In this document: positions 32,401 to 44,015 of the stretch, piece after piece
How positions within the stretch are numbered: the first letter of the stretch is position 1
Layout: the number at the start of each line of letters is the position of its first letter
Assembly: GCA_010015675.1 (NCBI GenBank)
Contig: ML976998.1
Coordinates: 414,909 to 478,908, forward strand
DNA from: Byssothecium circinans
Taxonomy: Eukaryota > Ascomycota > Dothideomycetes > Pleosporales > Massarinaceae
Direction: 5' to 3'
Length of the DNA: 64,000 nt
Notes under the pieces: model-generated
What the model was told of the DNA's origin: nothing
The model's database searches: none
What the model saw: only the letters and a program-made list of their open reading frames with translations
Translations under genes and position numbers: made by a program

Positions 32401-35400
32401 CCCGAGTTCTGCAGCAAAGAGAGAAGGAACACCAACATGCGCAAATGATGCGTTTGTGACTAAAACCGAAACAGCACGTATGCGCTCATTGACCGCAACG
32501 TCGAGATCAACACTGCGTACCGTAGCCAGCGTGAGAATGCCTGGCCGATCATCGTCAGGAAGATATTTTGCAACTCTAGAAAGCAACGCGATCTCGGCCC
32601 CCAGCGCTTCAAAGGCTTGCAGCTGCGAGGGGTCAGACAGCTGTACATGAACGCGCGTGACTTCCGCTCGCAGCACAGAACCCTTCCGCCTCTGTCGAAG
32701 TAGAGTATCAACGAGAATGTCGTCGTCATTCTCGTACTTGTCCTTTGACGGCGTGATCATCGCTAGAAGCCTGTCAAGGTCCTCTTCAGTAGGTACGAAG
32801 AGGAAGTTCACTGTCGAACCATCGACCTTGACGATGAGCGGAGGGTTGGCTAACGATGAGTCTGTGTACGGTCCAGTAAGTTGAACTTCGTTCACTTTCA
32901 AGCGCACGTTGACCTCACGAATTGCAAGTCGAACTGATGTTGTGTGAAGCTGAACGGCACAGGATTTCCCTTTCAATGTGAAATCAACTTCGCCGAACTG
33001 TACATCAATCTTCGGCATGCTTGAAGTTTGTGGTGGGGCGGGAGCCGACGGTGAATCTTTCCAACGGACTCCGCGCGGCCTCGATAGAACAGGAGACGCT
33101 ATCGGGCTATTGTTCTGTGACGAGAACGAGCTGCTTAGCTCGAGAACACCACTAAATCCACCAAAAGACCGAAGTGCTTCGTCTAGTTTCTGCAAATCGA
33201 ACATCACCTTGACTGGGCGGGTGACGACAGTCAAGCGACGATCTTTGGCACCCTCGTAGTCGATTTCAACATCGCCGCTACCAATTGACTTGCGTGATCT
33301 GGGCCGAGAAGCGTCGAAAGCGATGATGTCGTGATCAAGGGAGGAGAGGTTGAACTTCCCAATTTGCATCTTCGTGCGGTTCTCTGCTGTCGAAACCTGA
33401 CTGACTGCTTGGATCGACGACATGCCAATCTTCAAAATGGCATCGGCAGGGTTTGGGTTCAACGAACCGCGCGATGTGCTGTCCACAACCGATTCCGCCA
33501 CGAGCCGCTCACGGAAGGCCAACTCGATATGCCTGAGGGATAGTTCAAGATTGGAGCGGTTCGCTTGACCGACCAGCCCTTCTTCTTGCTCCGGTGCGTC
33601 TTCCTTTTTTACTGTCGAAGCCTCGCTATTCATGACTGCAAGCGCTCGGGTGAGCATCTGGGACATGAGATAGCCGGTAGAGAAGTCCATATGGCCTAGA
33701 ACTATACCAACTTCAACGCTTACTGCAGACGAAGGCTTTTTCTTGGGCATAGGCGGAGGAGGAGCAGGCTTCTCCATTCGAACAGCCTTCAAGGATGAAC
33801 GCTTCCGTGCCTTATCGTCAGTCGAAGGGTTTCTCCGCGACGAATGGGCATAATTAGAGAACGAGCCTGGCATGCCCTGGAAAATGGAGTCTTCAGCCAA
33901 GTTCGGTGGTTGAAAATCGAAACCAGACTCTTCAAGGACAGACTCGTCGGCGGCCGCTTGAGATTTCTCTTCCCCCAATCCCAGAGGAAACCACACAGTG
34001 ATCTCATCGATGCTCAAGAAGCGCTTCGCAAGTCTCGCGGAATGCTGAGTCTCTCCAATCGATGAAGGCTTGGGCCCCTCTGTCTGCACCCTATGTGTCA
34101 CCTGAGGGGAAGAGAATACACTCTGTGGGGTGGCTGGTCGTGGCGTTTCGCAACCATCTTCCGCCTCGAGGGGCACCAGAATGCTTCCCGCAATCATCGA
34201 CTGCGATATCGGTCCAGATGTGTCCGATTCTGCATCCTGGCTTGAAGCCTCTGACGATGAATCCCATCCACCCGGAATATCATGACGATGGATCGCATCT
34301 AGCGGCGCCGCACTCATCGCGCTCATGTACATGCTCTCTGCATCTTCATGATCGAAGATCTTTGATTCGCTAAGATCCTCACCCTGAAATGCTTCGAGAC
34401 TCTGGGAAACCTGCGGACTGGGTTCTTGGGCGCGTTCTTGCTCTGCAAAATGCAGCGCGTGCTCCTTATTGTCAACATGTGAAGTAAGGGGCTCTGCTGT
34501 TGTAGGGAGTTGGGCAGGCTGCTCATCTTGTGCCGAGGTCGACATTTGAGCAAGTGCAGATGCTGAAAAGAGTCCGGACTTGGAAACTTCACTCTCATGC
34601 CGTGATTGTTCTTTCTCATAGTTCCAGGCATTGGCGTTCATATCCCAACTAGGTGTCAACCTCGGTGACGACTCTTGATGACTATAGTCTCGCTCGATCT
34701 GGGAGCTCAACATATCGTGCTCCATCGCGTAGTCCATAATCCCTTCATCGTCATACAAAATGCTGCTGGCGCTCATATCTCGAATCGGTATTGAATCGTG
34801 CGATTTAGACATCGTACTGCGGTCCATGTCATCTTCCGATTCAATATCGGCGAAGCGATCATCATCTGTGATGCGTGTCGAAGAGGCTAGTTGCTCACTT
34901 TGCTCGAGACGAGATGCGGGTCTATCATGCGACTCCACTGCATCTTGTAAGTCAAGGCCTGCGGACTGTGTCAGTGGAAGATTCTCCCTCGACTGAGTCG
35001 GGGACTGCTTGTCAGGAGCAATGTGACTGCCGGAAGGTTCGCTTTGCGCCTGCTCGCTTGACGCGACGCTTGAGCGAGTATCTACAGGTGAAGGAGGCCT
35101 GGACACTTGTGAGACTGTAACGAAATTGTCCGCATCGGATACGATTCGAGCAACGACGTTTTCGATTCGCAATCGTCGCTTTCCAATCTTCGACGAGGCT
35201 TCCGCCGGTGCTATGGATGCCGTGATGTTGACCTGTGGCTCCTCTGCTGTCACCGAGTCGATGGCGACACGATCGATGTGGAAGTCTAGAGATAGGTAGG
35301 CATCTTCTTCCTGCGATGAACTCGTAGTTCCTGAGGAGAGCTGATCCTGAACCTCGATATCGACGTTGTTGATAACGATCTTGAGCCTATCCAGCGCAGT

Positions 35401-36117
35401 GTTCAAGATGTTGCGCAAGTATGCCGGGAGACCCAAAGGCGCGCCCATCCCTGCTACACTCTCCTCATCATCGTCACTCGAAGATACCGATTCTTGAAGG
35501 TGTGGCGACTGGGATTGCGATTCGAGCTCGTGCTCCAGCTCCTTGATCTCCTCCTCAGGTTCTTCCCTAATGAACGACTGGGCGAGGTCGTCCACCGTCG
35601 GTATATGCTCATCATCATCGGATGCAGTATCGTTGGAGTTGTCGGCGGGGGGCGGAGGGGAGTCTGCTCTGTGGCGGAGCGGTGACCGGGTGCGAGGTTG
35701 TGATCGCTCTGTCCCGCGGGACTTTGATTGTGGATCTGGTTTATCCTCCGCTAATTGCGCATGCACCTTTATGCCATCGATTTCGATGATGATTTGCGGC
35801 ACGCCGAAGTCGAGGACGAAAGTGACGCGAAAGAACGAAGCTCGAGCGCTGGAGAGGAGGACTTCGGGCGGAAGCTTGAGATGTAGGAGGGCTACAAGTT
35901 TCTGTATTCCCTGTTAGCATGTGGCCTGACTATGCATGCCTTGAAGAGAGCCTACTTTGACATGCAACCCAACGTCCCGCACTTCAAGTGTCGTCTTCTT
36001 GCCGACGTCGACGTTCACGAAGTCGGCCGGGTCCTTGTCGAGGATGTCGATATGCCGTAGGCCAAACAGCAGAAGCTTCTTGCCTATGGTAGAGGAAACC
36101 GCCGAAAAGAAAGCCAT
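29493..36117 (-). CDS. ATG2: autophagy-related lipid-transfer protein Atg2
   Basis: Three exons, 36117-35956, 35901-29566 and 29510-29493, give about 2171 residues, the usual size for fungal Atg2. The N-terminus (MAFFSAVSSTIGKKLLLFGL..) plus the start of exon 2 forms the chorein-type entrance of the lipid-transfer groove. The centre is acidic and Ser-rich with predicted disorder up to about residue 600. The C-terminal block at roughly 1950-2110 (YKPRHVDYRGLRSGHTTEFM, GVLAGLAMVRPLVNVGSGV) is the conserved Atg2 C-terminal domain that contacts Atg9 and the Atg18 region. Known role: bridging ER exit sites to the phagophore edge and moving phospholipid. The last exon is only five codons plus stop; acceptors at 29514/29513 and 29512/29511 give DKKYKSY or DKYKSY endings. 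Confidence 0.93.
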
Positions 36118-36729
36118 GGCGGTGGGGTTTTGGGAGTCGAAGACGAGGAAATGGCAGGCAAGTCGAGCCCTACCGCTGGGTTATAAAAGCCTCCATAGGT
36201 AGGGAAAGGAAGAAAAGGTCCGGTAGCGAGCAGTCTCCCTAGGAACGGCAAACGGCGACGTATAGCACGGGCCGCCAAAATATATCAAAAGTTCCGGTGA
36301 AAGATGGCACAGTGACAGTGACGATGGCTTGCGTTTGTCCGGGGGGCGGAAGCAGGAGTGCGAAGGGAAGGGGAAGAAGAGGCGCGTTCGTAGGAGCGTG
36401 AATGAGGCGGTGGGGCGAGTGGCAAGCAGCTACTCGTTGCCTAGATACATATGCACGTATGGAGAGGTCACGGGTGAATTGGCGATGATGCCTTCAGTCA
36501 CCAGCTCAACTCGCGATCCAGCGGGCGGCACTTGAGCACTTGGGTGCATTTCCCCCGCGTTGCCGATAAGCCACGCGCTAGCGCCATATCCGGTAAGATC
36601 GCGAGTTACGTCAGCGGTATACTGGAAGAGGCAGGTACGCCCTTCGGTGACGCTTCCTGACAACTGCAGATATATCTCCTTCCTGTCATTCCATTTTTTC
36701 GGGCAGGCTATTTCCTTCATTTATATAAC
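36118..36729. other. divergent promoter region between ATG2 and the deaminase gene
   Basis: About 0.6 kb. A 96-codon minus-strand frame (36430-36720) has no recognisable features. A TTATATAA element lies at 36720-36728, immediately before the plus-strand ATG. Confidence 0.4.
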
Positions 36730-38577
36730 ATGGTTTCGGAGGCGGAGACACACGTGGACGATTGGGCGCAAGCCGAGGGCGTCCCGAATCTGGCCGACCC
36801 ATTCATCCAAAAGTATCTCTCAGGCCGAGATGCACTAGTCGAGCAAGAGAAGAAACAGCGAAGTGGTCGGTACTCGCATACTACTTTGACGCTATAAAAG
36901 ACGGACAGGTCTGACAGCAATCAGATCACCTCTTCCGCCAGAACCTCTCGCCGACCGCAAAGGAAGCCTGCGCGGTGGTATCCCAAATCCGCTTCGAAGA
37001 GCAGCAAACGCTATGGACAAGAGAGTACGAGGACAGCCTTGCCAGCCAGCATGTTGACGTCTTCCCCGGCATGATGTTCAATCTTGCCAAAGACCGGATG
37101 GAAAAGAGTAAGCTGTGGAAGATTGTGAAGAAGATGCCAAAGGGCGCGCTTCTTCACTGCCATCTTGAAGCCATGGTGGATCTGGACTGGGCGCTGGAAG
37201 AGGCGTTTGCGACAGAGGGTGTTTGCGTGCGGAGCGATGCACCGCTGTCAAGTGAGCAAGCGAGGCTAAAGGCCGGCTTCTCGTTTACCTTCTCGAAAGT
37301 GAATGCAAAGAGCGATGTTTCCATATGGAACGAGGCCTATACACCTGAGACGCAAGTACCCTTGACAATCGCCGCCGACACCTTTCCTGAGGGTGGACGA
37401 AAAGGCTTCATAGAGTGGGTGCGGTCCCGCGTCACAATAACTCCCGAAGAGCACCTTAAACACCACGAAGGCCCCAACGAAGTCTGGCGAAAATTCATGT
37501 CCTGTTTCCCTGTTTTGGGATCCTTGATCTACTACGAACCTATGTTCAAAAAGTTCATGCGCAAGTTTTTTAAAACCCTGGTTGACGACGGTGTCTACTA
37601 CGTCGACATGAGATCAGCGTTCTATACGCCGTACCGCAGCCTAGGGCAGGAAGAGTTTGATCCGGACTACTTCAATTTATGCCAGCATCTTGAGGATGCT
37701 ATTCTTGAATTCAAGTCGTCGGAAGAAGGCAAGGAATTCTGGGGAGCTCGCATGATTTGGACCACGGTTCGGGCATTTGATAAGAAGACAATCGTCGAAA
37801 GTGAGCTTACTTGGACCCTAGGTATATAGCTGACCTGCCGCTAACAAATATTCAGGCATGAAGCAGTGCATCGAAATGAAGATCGAATTTCCCGACCTAA
37901 TCGCAGGCTACGATCTCGTTGGACAAGAAGACTTGGGCCGTTCCCTCGCCGATCTCGCCCCTGAACTCTTCTACTTCCGCAAGAAGTGCGCCGAAGAGGG
38001 CGTCGACATTCCCTTCTTCTTTCACGCAGGCGAAACGCTCGGAGACGGCGACTCGGTAGATGAGAACCTTTTTGATGCCATCATCCTAGGCACGCGCCGC
38101 ATCGGCCACGGCTTCTCGCTGTACAAACATCCGCTGCTCATCGACATGGTCAAAGAAAAGAAAATACTGATAGAAAGCTGTCCCGTTTCCAATGAAGTAC
38201 TCCGTCTCTGTGGGAGTATCATGTCGCATCCTCTCCCCGCACTACTCGCCCGCGGCGTACCCTGCTCCCTCTGCAACGACGACCCGACTATCCTCGGCCA
38301 AGTCGTTTCGGGCATGTCCCACGACTTCTGGCAAGCGTTGCAAGGCTGGGAAAATCTAGGCCTGGAGGGGCTAGGCTCGCTTGCGGAGAACAGTGTGCGG
38401 TGGGCAAGCTTCGAAGACTACAGTCCGAAAGAGTGGGTGCAGAGCGTCAAGGATGGGAGCATGGGCAAGGGGGTGAGGGCTGACAGGCTGAAAGATTGGA
38501 TAAGGAAGTGGGAGCGGTTCTGTCAGTGGATCGTCGAAGAGTACGGCGTTGATGAGAATCTCGAACCCGAGGAGTGA
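36730..38577 (+). CDS. adenosine deaminase of the ADGF/ADA2 (CECR1) type
   Basis: Three exons, 36730-36865, 36925-37800 and 37856-38577, give 577 residues. Metal and catalytic motifs are in place: His123 and His125 (LLHCHLEAM), His394 and Glu397 (FFHAGET), His422 (GHGF), and Asp479/Asp480 (CNDDP), which match the zinc-dependent adenosine/AMP deaminase fold. The length and the N-terminal helical region ahead of the barrel point to the ADGF/ADA2 group rather than classical 350-residue ADA. Animal members are secreted, but this N-terminus (MVSEAETHVDDW) has no signal peptide, so a cytosolic purine-salvage role is inferred. Both introns (59 and 55 bp) preserve phase. Confidence 0.88.
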
Positions 38578-38840
38578 CGCAACGATGGATGGCGTTAGGG
38601 AGAATGGAGTGGCATTGTGTAGGAAAAAGAAATGCGGTGTTCAACACTCATCACGATGATGCCGACACAAGCTCAACGCTTATCGATCTAATTGGAAAGG
38701 GTATGTCACCTGGGATTTCAACATAGAGTCTATGCCTCAACGCCTCAAAAACAAATGAAAAACGTTTCCCTTCGACCGTATCGTACCGTCCCATTTCATT
38801 CTGTTCCCACCCGGGCCTGCCACCTCTCTCTTTATTCCCC

Positions 38841-39254
38841 CTACAGCCCCCACAGCCCTTCCCCCCAAAACCTCCAATAATTCCCCAACCACACCCTCCT
38901 ATACCCCCTGACACCCTCCATCACCCTCCCCAAGAACTCATCAGCAGCACCCCTTTTCTCTCCTTTCGCAAAGTACTTCGCATACGCAACATTGGCCCAA
39001 AAGGTGGTTTCCGCAGTCGCCAGGAGGAAGAAGCCGGCGTAGACGGTGTAGCGAACTGAGCGTTTCGAGGCGCGGATCTGGGCTAGGATATTGAAGGGGG
39101 GAGGGTCGTTCAAATTATCTGGGGTGGGCGGTTTATTCGCAGATTGAGCAGTTGAGGTGCTGAGGTTTCGAGATGTAGAGAGTCGTGGAGATGATGTCGT
39201 TGGATTGATCGCTATGGGGAGTCTGGAGAAGCGGACTGCTCTGGAGAGAGACAT
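38841..39254 (-). CDS. small putative mitochondrial membrane protein
   Basis: A single exon of 137 residues. The first 40 residues are Ser/Arg-rich with almost no acidic residues (MSLSRAVRFSRLPIA, RLSTSRNLSTST), a typical mitochondrial presequence. One hydrophobic segment follows (VYAGFFLLATAETTFWANVA, about residues 70-90). Then comes a conserved-looking basic/aromatic tail, EFLGRVMEGVRGYRRVWLG and NYWRFWGEGLW. This looks like an inner-membrane subunit or assembly factor, but I recognise no family. It is convergent with the deaminase gene, whose stop is 263 bp away. Confidence 0.72.
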   Translation of the reverse strand: MSLSRAVRFSRLPIAINPTTSSPRLSTSRNLSTSTAQSANKPPTPDNLNDPPPFNILAQIRASKRSVRYTVYAGFFLLATAETTFWANVAYAKYFAKGEKRGAADEFLGRVMEGVRGYRRVWLGNYWRFWGEGLWGL

Positions 39255-40329
39255 GGTTGACTCAGTATCGGACTCGAACTCGAACTCGAAATCGGCGAAC
39301 CGTTAGAAGAAGAAGACTCCCTATCAGATGAATTGGCTCTCTTCCGAGAGTCCGAACAATGTAAAGTCGATGCAAAAGTCAAGTGTATAGGAATAACAAA
39401 CGCCGCAAACATACCCACGAAACACAAATCCTCCTCAAAACTCCACTTCCCGTCACATAGATATATACACCTACCTGCTCGCTGTTTCCATCCCAATACG
39501 GACCTGACTACACACCGGCATCTCTAAAGCACCGACACATCCCTATTTCCCCCATGGAGCTGCTGGGCAATTCACCTCAGCCTAGCCGCGCTAACATCAT
39601 ATAGCGCTGCCAAGGAAAGCGCTCCTAATCGAGCGGCAGATAGCGAAAAGACGCCGTTCACATGACCCGCAATCTCGTAATCTCAGAGATTTTCGACATG
39701 CGTGCAATAATGTGTGATGAAGTCTTAGTGCGCTGACGTCGTGTCCGCAGCTGTTGTAAACAGGAGGCTGTACGCATGCCGGATGAAGTCATAGGAAACA
39801 TCAGTCCAATCAATCGCTTGGTGGTGAGGGAGAGAAAGCAGGTGGCTGGAGCGCGGGGACGATCGGTTCAGTCCACTTGACGTGCGACCCGGCCAAGTCA
39901 CCAAGCATACACTAGACCGTGAGGTTCCCCTACCTATAATGTTTTAAAACGACCATAACGTGCCTTGAAAACAGCCTATCGGTACTTGTTATTGTGGCAT
40001 CGATGTTTTGAGCTTTTTAAAGACAAAGTTCAATCCAGTTGGGATGGCTAGGATGACCTTGGTCACGGTGCACTAGTCACCCTTGTCGGAAGGGTAGTAG
40101 TCAGGAACACAACACTCCCATCCACCCACCTGCGCCAGTCAGTCCTCAACCCACCTATTCACTCACCTGCCGCTCCCCTCCCTCTCTCCTGCTCTCTGAC
40201 GCACCGACTACGATATTCGAGCATGCGCGACAAACGCTCTACGGCCGCTTTTTCGAAGAGCCTCATTCGGTCGTGTTCTATAGCGAGGGTGGCCATATCC
40301 CCGCGCCCGCGGTAATTTAACGAGCTGTT
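39255..40329. other. divergent intergenic region of about 1.1 kb
   Basis: No coding frame of note. The last 200 bases before 40330 are pyrimidine-rich on the plus strand (CCCCTCCCTCTCTCCTG near 40176-40192), consistent with a fungal promoter and leader of the coiled-coil gene. Confidence 0.4.
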
Positions 40330-42735
40330 ATGGAATTTGGGGTGGACGCGAGAAGCGACAGCGGTAGCATTCCTCGGTGTTGCTGTGGGAGCGACGACTG
40401 CGCCTTTTTGGTGCACAACGCGAAGCAGGTCGATGGGCTGGAGCGGAATGTGTTGAAGGCGGCGGAGTTGGGAAAAGTATGTTCTTGGCCTTTCTCCCGT
40501 CATACTGTACCTATATGGAAGTTTGGAGCACGGCAATTTCTGGACGGGTATCTACATGTGTTGGAAATGTCGCTGACTTTTGCTCTAAAGGCGCTGTTAA
40601 TCCGCCATGAAACCTACGTCGCCGACTCGGAGCGCGAGCGCAAGCACATGCTCACCACGATCGAGAGCCTCGAGAAAGAGAAGCTGGACCTCGAGGAACA
40701 GAATGCGCAGACGATCAAAGCGAACCGCGACCTGCTAGACCAGCTGGAGCAGTTGAACGAGGCGGTTGCGAACTCGGATGCACAGGTCCAGGCGCTTACT
40801 GACACTCTGCACTCAACCGAGGCGGAGCTCCAGCGGCTGAGTGCTCTGACGACAAAGACGCAGCTACTCGAACGGCAACTGATCGATTTGGAAAGGGAAC
40901 AGAGTCAAATACAGAATTGCTTGGACTTGAAGATAGACGACGAGCGCACAGCGGTGCAGAAATGGCGGAGGGCGGAGCAGACAATTGCAGACCTTCAAGA
41001 TCAAATCGATAGAATAGAAAAGGAGGCACGCGAAGAGCAGGAACGACATGGCGAGGTGGTGGCGCGGATGGAGCGGCGGATGGCGGTACATGAAGAACTG
41101 GCCACGGCAGGAGGCAGATTGAAGGCAAAAGCAGGGCAAGAAATTGGCAGCGCAACCGTCGTCTCACACTTCGTGAAGGACATTCTGCTTGACAACACAA
41201 ACCTACAAAGTGGAATCCTGGAGCTGCGAGAAATGCTGCTAAACTCGAACGAGGAGGTCGAACGATTACGAGATCAGCTGCGTGTGCACCAGCCCGTTTC
41301 TCCGCCAGCCGTCGAAGAAGGAACACCGACGTTGCAGAAGCAGCTGGGAGTCGAGACATTGCTCAGCCAGGAGCTTCATGTCCACCATCATTACCACGGA
41401 CAACCACCGACCATGAACGCCCCGAGATCCAAAGCGTCGCGTCGACCTAGGAACAAACGCTTCAGTGCCACGCCTATAAAGTTCACTCCTGATCTGGGCT
41501 CACAGGCCGCCATCATGTCGCAGACTTCAGTCACTGTTCCAAACTCGAACCGTTGGTCAAACGCTACAACGATTGCTCCTTCACTGCCCGGGTCACCCCT
41601 GTCTGTGTCACATCGTGGTTCGACATACGATCGCGTCTTCAGCGACGTCCCATATGACTCTTCGCGTCCGACAAGTCCATCCGATTCAATCGATCTCCAA
41701 TCGCCAATGCTTGCGCCAACGGATACGTTTGCGAAAGGGAACGTGTTCCATCACCACCGGAAGAAATCCAAGGGCCTAAAGCCACCAAGCCTGACCACCA
41801 TCCGAAGTGTCAGCACGCCACTCTCCATTACTGCCAAGAGCAGTCCCGCCACAGCAATCATCTCAGCCGTGAGTCCGGCAAACTCCCTAGCGAACGACAC
41901 ATTCACCCTCTCGCCCTCTATCGCACCGCAATCAACCATACCTGAAGAGACTGAAGATGATCCGACAAGACTTGAGCCGCACTCTCTCGCATCTCCCTCA
42001 GAAGACCTAGACAACCTAACCTCACCCATGACCCCCTACCGACCCAAACTCCACCGCGCCGCATCCCACGAATCCTTGATCTCAATCTCAGGAATGGATA
42101 TCCACACCCTCCAATCCCGACCCTCCCAGCTCCTCCTCTCCACTTCCCCCCGTTTTGCAACCCCCGGTGGCGCAGGTTCTATCGGACCCGAATTAACCCC
42201 CTGGACCGCCACGGCAACCGCAGACATGAGTCGGCGGAATCTAGATAGCAGTACCTTCAACCGCTCGCTCCTCTACTCTAGCCTAACATCTTCAAAGCGG
42301 AATCCCAGGGATGGAATCGGAAGCGCCACACCCACCACCCCACGCTCCCGCCAAACCTCCGGCCTAACGAATAAACTCGGTGGCTGGGTGTTCGGGAAAT
42401 GGGGCGCTACACCCACACCGTCATCCCCTCAAGCCCCTTTCACCGCATCCACATCCAACTCTTCGCATCTCTCCCCTTCACCGTCCTCAACCTCACGCTT
42501 CCCCCGCCCCGACTCCTCCAAATCAGGGGAAACGCAGTCCTCCACCGACACCTTCGGGAAAAGCAAAGCCAAAGACAAATCCAAAGCGAAAGAAGAAAAA
42601 GTCAAACTAAGACCAGCGGGCGTGAATCAAAACGGTCCGATCTGGGGCTTCTTTGATATCCCTGAGACGCCGACCAAGGTTGTCGTTGAGGACTTTGATG
42701 CCGAGGCTTTGGGGGAGGCGCTTGGGGAGGTGTGA
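40330..42735 (+). CDS. coiled-coil protein with Ser/Pro-rich C-terminus, unknown function
   Basis: Two exons, 40330-40476 and 40591-42735, give 763 residues. Exon 1 carries a Cys-rich start (PRCCCGSDDCAFL) followed by a helix that continues as ALLIRHETYVADSERERKHM. Residues 50-330 or so form a long heptad coiled coil with a break near GGRLKAKAG and a conserved-looking LQSGILELREMLLNSNEEVE segment. The remainder is Ser/Thr/Pro-rich with basic KSKAKDKSKAK tracts and a short ordered end (GPIWGFFDIPETPTK). The intron (114 bp, GTATGT..TAAAG) is a multiple of three with no stop, so a retained form would be 801 residues and would interrupt the coil. Probably cytoskeletal or spindle-pole associated by architecture; not proven. 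Confidence 0.8.
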   Translation: MEFGVDARSDSGSIPRCCCGSDDCAFLVHNAKQVDGLERNVLKAAELGKVCSWPFSRHTVPIWKFGARQFLDGYLHVLEMSLTFALKALLIRHETYVADSERERKHMLTTIESLEKEKLDLEEQNAQTIKANRDLLDQLEQLNEAVANSDAQVQALTDTLHSTEAELQRLSALTTKTQLLERQLIDLEREQSQIQNCLDLKIDDERTAVQKWRRAEQTIADLQDQIDRIEKEAREEQERHGEVVARMERRMAVHEELATAGGRLKAKAGQEIGSATVVSHFVKDILLDNTNLQSGILELREMLLNSNEEVERLRDQLRVHQPVSPPAVEEGTPTLQKQLGVETLLSQELHVHHHYHGQPPTMNAPRSKASRRPRNKRFSATPIKFTPDLGSQAAIMSQTSVTVPNSNRWSNATTIAPSLPGSPLSVSHRGSTYDRVFSDVPYDSSRPTSPSDSIDLQSPMLAPTDTFAKGNVFHHHRKKSKGLKPPSLTTIRSVSTPLSITAKSSPATAIISAVSPANSLANDTFTLSPSIAPQSTIPEETEDDPTRLEPHSLASPSEDLDNLTSPMTPYRPKLHRAASHESLISISGMDIHTLQSRPSQLLLSTSPRFATPGGAGSIGPELTPWTATATADMSRRNLDSSTFNRSLLYSSLTSSKRNPRDGIGSATPTTPRSRQTSGLTNKLGGWVFGKWGATPTPSSPQAPFTASTSNSSHLSPSPSSTSRFPRPDSSKSGETQSSTDTFGKSKAKDKSKAKEEKVKLRPAGVNQNGPIWGFFDIPETPTKVVVEDFDAEALGEALGEV

Positions 42736-44015
42736 AGGTTGTACTTTTCGCGCTCCCTTTGCACTTGGTGGAGTCGGCTTGTGAGGTGTGCGGTGATGGG
42801 ATGGGGTTTTGACGTTTGGTCAATGATGTCCTAATTTTCCCTTTCCTTTTTCTCTCTTTTTACTTCTCGCTTGCTTTTTCTTTTTGACTTTTCTAGTCTA
42901 GTCTGGTCTGTGGCGCAGACGCCTCTGCATGTTTCCTTTGTCGATTCCGTCTCTCTGATTCTTGCCTACTCGCTTAGTCAGGCCCTTGATGTTCAACCCG
43001 CGTTTCTATATTTTCTTCCCGGGGATTTTGATCTGCTGGACTGTGCATGCATGCAGGCAGGCAGTGGGGCCTGGGGTGTGGGCACCATGGTTGGTTTTCA
43101 TTGCATCGTTTCGGCGTTATATACCTTTTGGCTCGACAATTTGCTTTTGCTTTTGCTTTTGGCTTTGGGCTTTGGGTTTGGTTTTCTTGGTGTGCGGATG
43201 CGTGGGTAGCATATGAGCATCCACGAAATTGCTTTTCAGGGTTTGCTTGGGTTGGATTCCCCTCTTTTCTTCTCTTTTGCTTTTGCTTTTGCTTTTCTAG
43301 GGTTGGACATACCCCGTCTGTCGGACACCGCACGCGACACGGTAGTCTCCTTGAGTTTGGGAATGGGACAGGGAGAAAGTTCATGGATAGTTTATTCGGT
43401 AAAGGGAATTGATAGTAATTGTTAGTTTGTAGTTTGTAGACTCTAGTTTAGACTAGTCTGGGTAGTTAGAGGGACGGGATATGTGCGATGATGTCCTCAA
43501 GAAATGCTCGAATAGAAGCGATGAGTGAGCGAAGACGTAGAAGAAACTTCAGTGGAAGAATTATGCAATATGATTATCCGGTTGTCTATGTCATGCTCCC
43601 TTTCCTTTGTAGGGTATGTACTGGTGTATGTGTATCTGTGTATTTGTGTGACTCCCGTGCCGTCTCTCTGAGCCTCTACTTCTACGCTACCTCTTCTTCT
43701 GCTTTTCTCCATCTCTTTCCAAAACCTTCTTCCACGCTCTGCCCTCCCCTGCCCCCCTCTAACCCCTATGCATATATACAAACGAGAGACATGAAATAGA
43801 GAAAAACGAAACGACCTACACTTCAACCCCCTGCCCAGGAACTCCAATGCTAGCTTATACTTAACCGACCAATGCATCGTCAAGCACACATAAGCCTAGA
43901 GTAATATATGCAAATGTTGAGGAAAACGCTGGAAAAAGGAAAAAGGAAAGAGAGGGGGAGAGAGAGAGAGTAATGGGAAATGGGAGATGAGAGGGTGAGG
44001 AAAAAAGCGTTGCGA
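42736..44015. other. convergent intergenic region rich in TTTTGC repeats
   Basis: About 1.3 kb between two convergent genes. Plus strand is T-rich with TTGCTT/TTTTGC hexamer tracts at 43141-43158 and 43275-43296. Many overlapping short frames result from this bias; none looks like a protein. Confidence 0.45.

Noticed and set aside
36430..36720. Minus-strand frame of 96 codons between ATG2 and the deaminase
   Set aside because: No domain, no signal peptide, and it occupies the promoter of two divergent genes.
40796..41359. Minus-strand frame of 187 codons antisense to the coiled-coil gene
   Set aside because: A shadow of the regular heptad codon pattern; no independent coding signal.
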